Of a stretch of DNA of 35,630 bases, positions 33,040 through 35,630 are shown piece by piece (position 1 is the stretch's first letter; each line of letters begins with the position of its first letter). The DNA is taken from contig JAKLQJ010000207.1 in the NCBI GenBank assembly GCA_022013385.1, forward strand, positions 1 through 35,630, in the 5' to 3' direction. The position numbers were made by a program, and so were the translations under genes. The notes under the pieces were generated by a model. That model had not been told where the DNA came from and did no database searches. It was given only the letters and a program-made list of their open reading frames with translations. Source of the DNA: Elusimicrobiota bacterium. Its GTDB lineage: Bacteria; Elusimicrobiota; Elusimicrobia; Elusimicrobiales; UBA9959.

Positions 33040-33879
33040 TTACTGAATCCTGCAACATAACATCTGCCCATTCCAATCTTGACCAAGGGATATAAGACTT
33101 CCAACGCCTCCGCCCTCACCAGATGCCGGCAAAAATCCCACTACTCTGGGCCAACCGTCACCATACAGAGCAAAAACTCTTTCATTGGCCGCGCAGAATG
33201 TAGTTGCGGCCGCAACAGTATAATCCCTAAGCGTGCACATTCCTGTAAGTATGCCGGACATATAAACATTACCAGCGCCGCCTGTACTAGCATCATTGAC
33301 TGACATCACAAGGGAAGCCATATTATAATCACTATAGAATCTCATGCCGTTATAGCTAGCATTAGCCCCAAACTTGATGCCTGTATGGAATGCTATCCTA
33401 AGATCAGGATAGGGATTAGACCATGCGCCCGCTTCTCTATATATTCCATAGGCATCACCGGCATGCCAATAAATTCCGGCTGTTGAATCGGTGGCAACAC
33501 TTCCTGCTTGCGTTAAAGATATTTGACCTCTAACAGCATCTGTGCCACCGATATGAAGCGTTCGCGCAGGATTTACCTCTTTAATGCCGACTCTGCCCGA
33601 TGTGTTGAACAGGACATTCCCCGCCCCTTCTACATGTAGTTTTCCGGCCGGCGTCGCTATCCCAATTCCAACATTACCGCTATCTCTCGCCAAAACAGTC
33701 TGGTCCGTAGTGAGAAGCTTGGCATATCCGCCATACGGAGATGGATAGTATGTGGTAAGGGTCAATTGTTCACAGCCCAAAATCTTAGGATGGAAACAAA
33801 TAAAGAACGCCGTCAAAAGCGCCAATGCTTTGAACCTTGTTAGTTGAAATTGAATAATCAGAATTTTTTTATTTTCCAT
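33040..33879 (-). CDS. Exported TTYYPSPYG / tail-fibre-like protein
   Basis: A 279-residue secreted protein. A basic start and hydrophobic segment (residues 17-28) lead to ILGC (lipobox-like, Cys 36), then TLTTYYPSPYGGYAKL. That motif, followed by GNVGIGIATPAGKLHVEG and VGIKEVNPARTLHIGG, recurs in exported proteins I associate with Elusimicrobiota/Omnitrophota; the GNVGIG-x-P-x-KLHV repeat also occurs in phage tail-fibre-like proteins. The C-terminal 70 residues have four or five Cys (MCTLRDY, FCAAN, MLCCRIQ). No catalytic motif is recognised. It is the first gene after the promoter at 33954-33982 and lies 23 bp before the HxsD-like gene, so it may be a surface partner or second client of the Hxs system (inference). 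Confidence 0.75.
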   Translation of the reverse strand: MENKKILIIQFQLTRFKALALLTAFFICFHPKILGCEQLTLTTYYPSPYGGYAKLLTTDQTVLARDSGNVGIGIATPAGKLHVEGAGNVLFNTSGRVGIKEVNPARTLHIGGTDAVRGQISLTQAGSVATDSTAGIYWHAGDAYGIYREAGAWSNPYPDLRIAFHTGIKFGANASYNGMRFYSDYNMASLVMSVNDASTGGAGNVYMSGILTGMCTLRDYTVAAATTFCAANERVFALYGDGWPRVVGFLPASGEGGGVGSLISLGQDWNGQMLCCRIQ

Positions 33880-33953
33880 AAAACCCCCGTACCTGAGATT
33901 AAGAAAAACGCATTTATTCTCAAAACGGTGCCTGTTAAGTATAATTATAGGAT

Positions 33954-33982
33954 AGTTTAAGATAAAAATCTGCTATTGTCAA
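33954..33982 (-). promoter_or_regulatory. Promoter of the Hxs operon
   Basis: On the minus strand a perfect TTGACA (33977-33982), 17 bp, then TAAACT (33954-33959, 4 of 6 consensus bases). Start of transcription near 33947 leaves a leader of about 68 nt to the ATG at 33879, whose ribosome site is GGGGG. A TATAAT at 33944-33949 is too far from the -35 to be its partner. Confidence 0.6.
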
Positions 33983-33984
33983 TA

Positions 33985-34029
33985 CCCCATTTTTACCCCA
34001 TTTTTACCCCATTTTTTGCTCCATTTTTA
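33985..34029 (-). promoter_or_regulatory. Phased 11-bp repeats upstream of the Hxs promoter
   Basis: Three exact-spaced CCCCATTTTTA units (plus-strand reading, 33985, 33996, 34007) and a fourth slightly changed one up to 34029. In the minus-strand direction they read TAAAAATGGGG just upstream of TTGACA. An 11-bp period places each unit on the same face of the helix, as for PhoB/OmpR-type activator sites or phased A-tract curvature. Confidence 0.6.
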
Positions 34030-34070
34030 CAAAAACGAATATGGTTTGATTTGTGAAAAGGTATAAAACA

Positions 34071-34087
34071 TGGCGCCATAGGCGCCA
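34071..34087 (-). terminator. Possible terminator of ygeY
   Basis: A perfect 7-bp hairpin TGGCGCC, loop ATA, GGCGCCA. On the minus strand it is followed by TGTTTTATA. It lies about 100 bp after the ygeY stop, before the Hxs promoter. The T-tract is short. Confidence 0.4.
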
Positions 34088-34095
34088 CGGGAATA

Positions 34096-34155
34096 AAGCA
34101 TAGCTTCGTTCATTGAAAATTTGAGTGATTTTAATCAAATTTGGAAGCTATGCTT
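34096..34155. other. Nested inverted repeat downstream of ygeY
   Basis: AAGCATAGCTTC (34096-34107) and GAAGCTATGCTT (34144-34155) are a perfect 12-bp inverted pair. Inside, AAATTTGA (34117-34124) pairs with TCAAATTT (34135-34142). It could end ygeY transcription or be a remnant of a small mobile element; its arm shares GAAGCTATGC with 4568-4577. With the hairpin at 34071, the promoter and the 11-bp repeats, it fills the 310-bp gap 33880-34189, which holds no gene. Confidence 0.6.
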
Positions 34156-34167
34156 CATAAGGTGTCG

Positions 34168-34187
34168 GAAACTATGTGGACGACCAA
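34168..34187 (+). repeat. Right copy of diverged 20-bp direct repeat
   Basis: Matches 4568-4587 at 16 of 20 positions in the same orientation, all differences transitions. It ends 2 bp before the ygeY stop. The two copies bracket the rSAM region. Confidence 0.35.
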
Positions 34188-34189
34188 AT

Positions 34190-35380
34190 TTACAGAAATT
34201 TTCCTATGCTCGCATAAAAAACCGCCGCTTTAAGCAAATGATTTACAGGCATATTCTCCCTAACCGTATGCGCATAAACCTCATTTGAAGGGCCAAACCC
34301 TATTGTTGGTATTTTCAGCCGCCCCGCGCTGGCAACGCCATTGGTGGAAAATACCCATTTATCCACAACCGCTTTTTTTCCCAAAGCAATTCGGCCTGCT
34401 TTTTCTCCGGCCCGCACAAGCTTATTATTTGCCGGTAAAACCCAAGTGGGAAAATATTTTTCCTGCCTGACTTTTAATCCCTTCCATGAGACGGCTTCAT
34501 ATTGCAAAATTTCAACTTTAGCCTTAAATTTTTTGACGGACGCAAGCCGCTTAATCTCAGCCACCGAAGTTTTAAGCGTTTCACTTGCGCTAAGTCTTCT
34601 GTCCAAATAAATCGAGCATTCATCAGGAACAGCATTTAGAGAAGGAGTCTTGCATTCTATAGAGGTTACAGCCACAGTGCCTTTGCCTAAAAATTTATCT
34701 TTTTTTAATTTCTTGTTAAGCGCTGTTATTTCTTGCGCTATTGTGGTCATCTTAATTACCGCATTATCTCCGCGTTCAGGCGCGCTGGCATGGCAGGATT
34801 TACCTTTAACTATAACTTTCATTTCCATTCTTCCTCTATGGCCTCTATAAACGGCAAGATTGGTAGGCTCGGTCAAAATAACATAATCGGGTTTTATCTT
34901 CTCTTCTTTTATTATATGCAATAAAGGGAGACCGTCACAGTCTTCTTCCTGACAAGAACCGACAGCTATAAAAGTAAAGTCATTGTAGAGCTTCAACCGC
35001 TTTATTAGTTTTCCGGCATACACAATTGAAACCATTGATAATTTCTGATCGGTGGCGCCTCTTCCGTAAATGGTATCGTTTTTTAAAACGGCAGCGAAAG
35101 GTTCTATTTTCCACGCGGCTCTATCGCCTATTCCAACGGTATCTATATGCGCGTCCAGCATTATTTTTTTTTTGCCATTTCCAATAAACCCCAAAATATT
35201 CCCCATTTTATCTATTTTTATTTTATCAAAACCGACTTTTTTCATTTCTTTAGCTATTCTTTTAACAAGATGCCCTTCCTGTCTTGAAAAACTCGGAATC
35301 CTAATCATGTCTCTAGCGAATTTCACCATATCCCTTTTATATTTTAAAACCTCATCATGCAATTTTTTGGCTTCTATCAT
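34190..35380 (-). CDS. ygeY: YgeY-type M20 family hydrolase
   Basis: A 396-residue M20 peptidase/deacylase. DAHIDTVGIGD carries the first metal His and catalytic Asp, GRGATDQ the bridging Asp, and CQEEDCDG the catalytic and metal glutamates. TEPTN, YRGHRGRMEM, SCHASAPERGDNA, KWVFSTNGV and IGFGPSNEVYAH follow E. coli YgeY (selenium-metabolism-linked hydrolase) closely, at about the same length. Its exact substrate is not established. The ATG at 35378-35380 has GGAG 7 bp upstream; a longer TTG-initiated frame to 35434 lacks one. The usual neighbour ygeW is 30 kb downstream, on the other side of the rSAM genes. Confidence 0.9.
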   Translation of the reverse strand: MIEAKKLHDEVLKYKRDMVKFARDMIRIPSFSRQEGHLVKRIAKEMKKVGFDKIKIDKMGNILGFIGNGKKKIMLDAHIDTVGIGDRAAWKIEPFAAVLKNDTIYGRGATDQKLSMVSIVYAGKLIKRLKLYNDFTFIAVGSCQEEDCDGLPLLHIIKEEKIKPDYVILTEPTNLAVYRGHRGRMEMKVIVKGKSCHASAPERGDNAVIKMTTIAQEITALNKKLKKDKFLGKGTVAVTSIECKTPSLNAVPDECSIYLDRRLSASETLKTSVAEIKRLASVKKFKAKVEILQYEAVSWKGLKVRQEKYFPTWVLPANNKLVRAGEKAGRIALGKKAVVDKWVFSTNGVASAGRLKIPTIGFGPSNEVYAHTVRENMPVNHLLKAAVFYASIGKFL

Positions 35381-35458
35381 ATGCTCTCCCGTCCTACTTA
35401 CCCTTCCGACAGTTTTTAAACGAAAAAGTTCCAATATTGCGGATGAATTTCAATATCA

Positions 35459-35630
35459 TCACTTATGATTTGAGTTTTTATTAAGTTTCTCAAAATTTTT
35501 TAGTTTTTTCTTGGCCTTTTTAAAATCTTTCCAATTTGTAGGCGCTTTTCTTAGCGCTTTTTTTAAATCAAAAGACGCCTTTTTATATTCTTTCATATTG
35601 CCGTATATTTCAGCGCGCAAAAACAATATA
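35459..35630 (-). CDS. C-terminal fragment, probable TPR protein (partial)
   Basis: The gene runs off the right edge; only the last 57 codons are in the window. The visible end, LRAEIYGNMKEYKKASFDL followed by KKALRKAPTNW, looks like one tetratricopeptide unit (A-x2-G..KEY..A..D..KAL), and a Lys-rich tail ends in NSNHK. It is on the same strand as ygeY and ends 78 bp before the ygeY ATG. Its role cannot be judged from this piece. Confidence 0.6.
   Translation of the reverse strand, partial: ILFLRAEIYGNMKEYKKASFDLKKALRKAPTNWKDFKKAKKKLKNFEKLNKNSNHK

Noticed and set aside
34190-35380. Selenocysteine codons, because YgeY is linked with selenium metabolism
   Set aside because: The ygeW and ygeY frames are full length with ordinary stops and show no in-frame TGA.
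1-35630. tRNA, rRNA, transposase or integrase genes marking an island
   Set aside because: None could be recognised on either strand, so the island idea rests only on gene order, composition and the weak direct repeat.

Overview
The window looks like a chromosomal segment from an uncultured anaerobe, possibly Elusimicrobiota or Omnitrophota. The clues are an exported protein with a TTYYPSPYG motif and GNVGIG tail-fibre-like repeats, and the pair YgeW (knotted carbamoyltransferase) and YgeY (M20 hydrolase) known from anaerobic selenium/purine-linked clusters. The phylum call is an inference from motifs. Nearly every gene is on the minus strand, so transcription runs mostly from right to left.

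The main feature is an extraordinary density of radical SAM (rSAM) enzymes: 19 in 35.6 kb, 16 of them between ygeY (right) and ygeW (left). They fall into clear groups. (1) Three HemN-like proteins (333-1721, 1727-3472, 19480-20841). (2) Three HxsB-type SPASM maturases (13186-14604, 15710-17116, 31090-32568). (3) Eight short paralogues sharing a P-x-C site and an invariant CxxC-x5-CxG-x4-Y-x4-G tail, HxsC-like in architecture. (4) Two mid-size SPASM-like enzymes (9082-10176, 17113-18195). (5) Three tandem proteins of about 680-706 residues, in which an active rSAM domain is followed by what looks like a second, cysteine-less rSAM domain.

The right part (about 28.6-33.9 kb) holds a recognisable His-Xaa-Ser (Hxs) peptide-modification system. 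In transcription order it is: an exported TTYYPSPYG protein, an HxsD-like protein, HxsB, a second HxsD-like protein, a 127-residue HxsA-like protein with 19 consecutive His-x-Ser tripeptides ending in GGWC, and a Cys-rich membrane-anchored coiled-coil protein. The three double-domain rSAM proteins follow. A TTGACA promoter preceded by four helically phased 11-bp repeats (33954-34029) probably drives this block.

The middle and left part (4.7-19.3 kb) is a second long minus-strand block of ten rSAM genes plus two more, many joined by TAATG or ATGA overlaps. It also contains a SufS-like cysteine desulfurase and an A24 prepilin-peptidase-like membrane protease, which suggest sulfur or Fe-S supply and processing of an exported precursor. 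A divergent promoter region (19279-19479) separates it from a plus-strand HemN-like gene.

ygeY and ygeW, often neighbours elsewhere, lie at opposite edges of the rSAM region. A diverged 20-bp direct repeat lies just inside each. The arrangement is compatible with a modification island inserted between them, but no integrase, transposase or tRNA was found. All functions beyond family membership are inferences.
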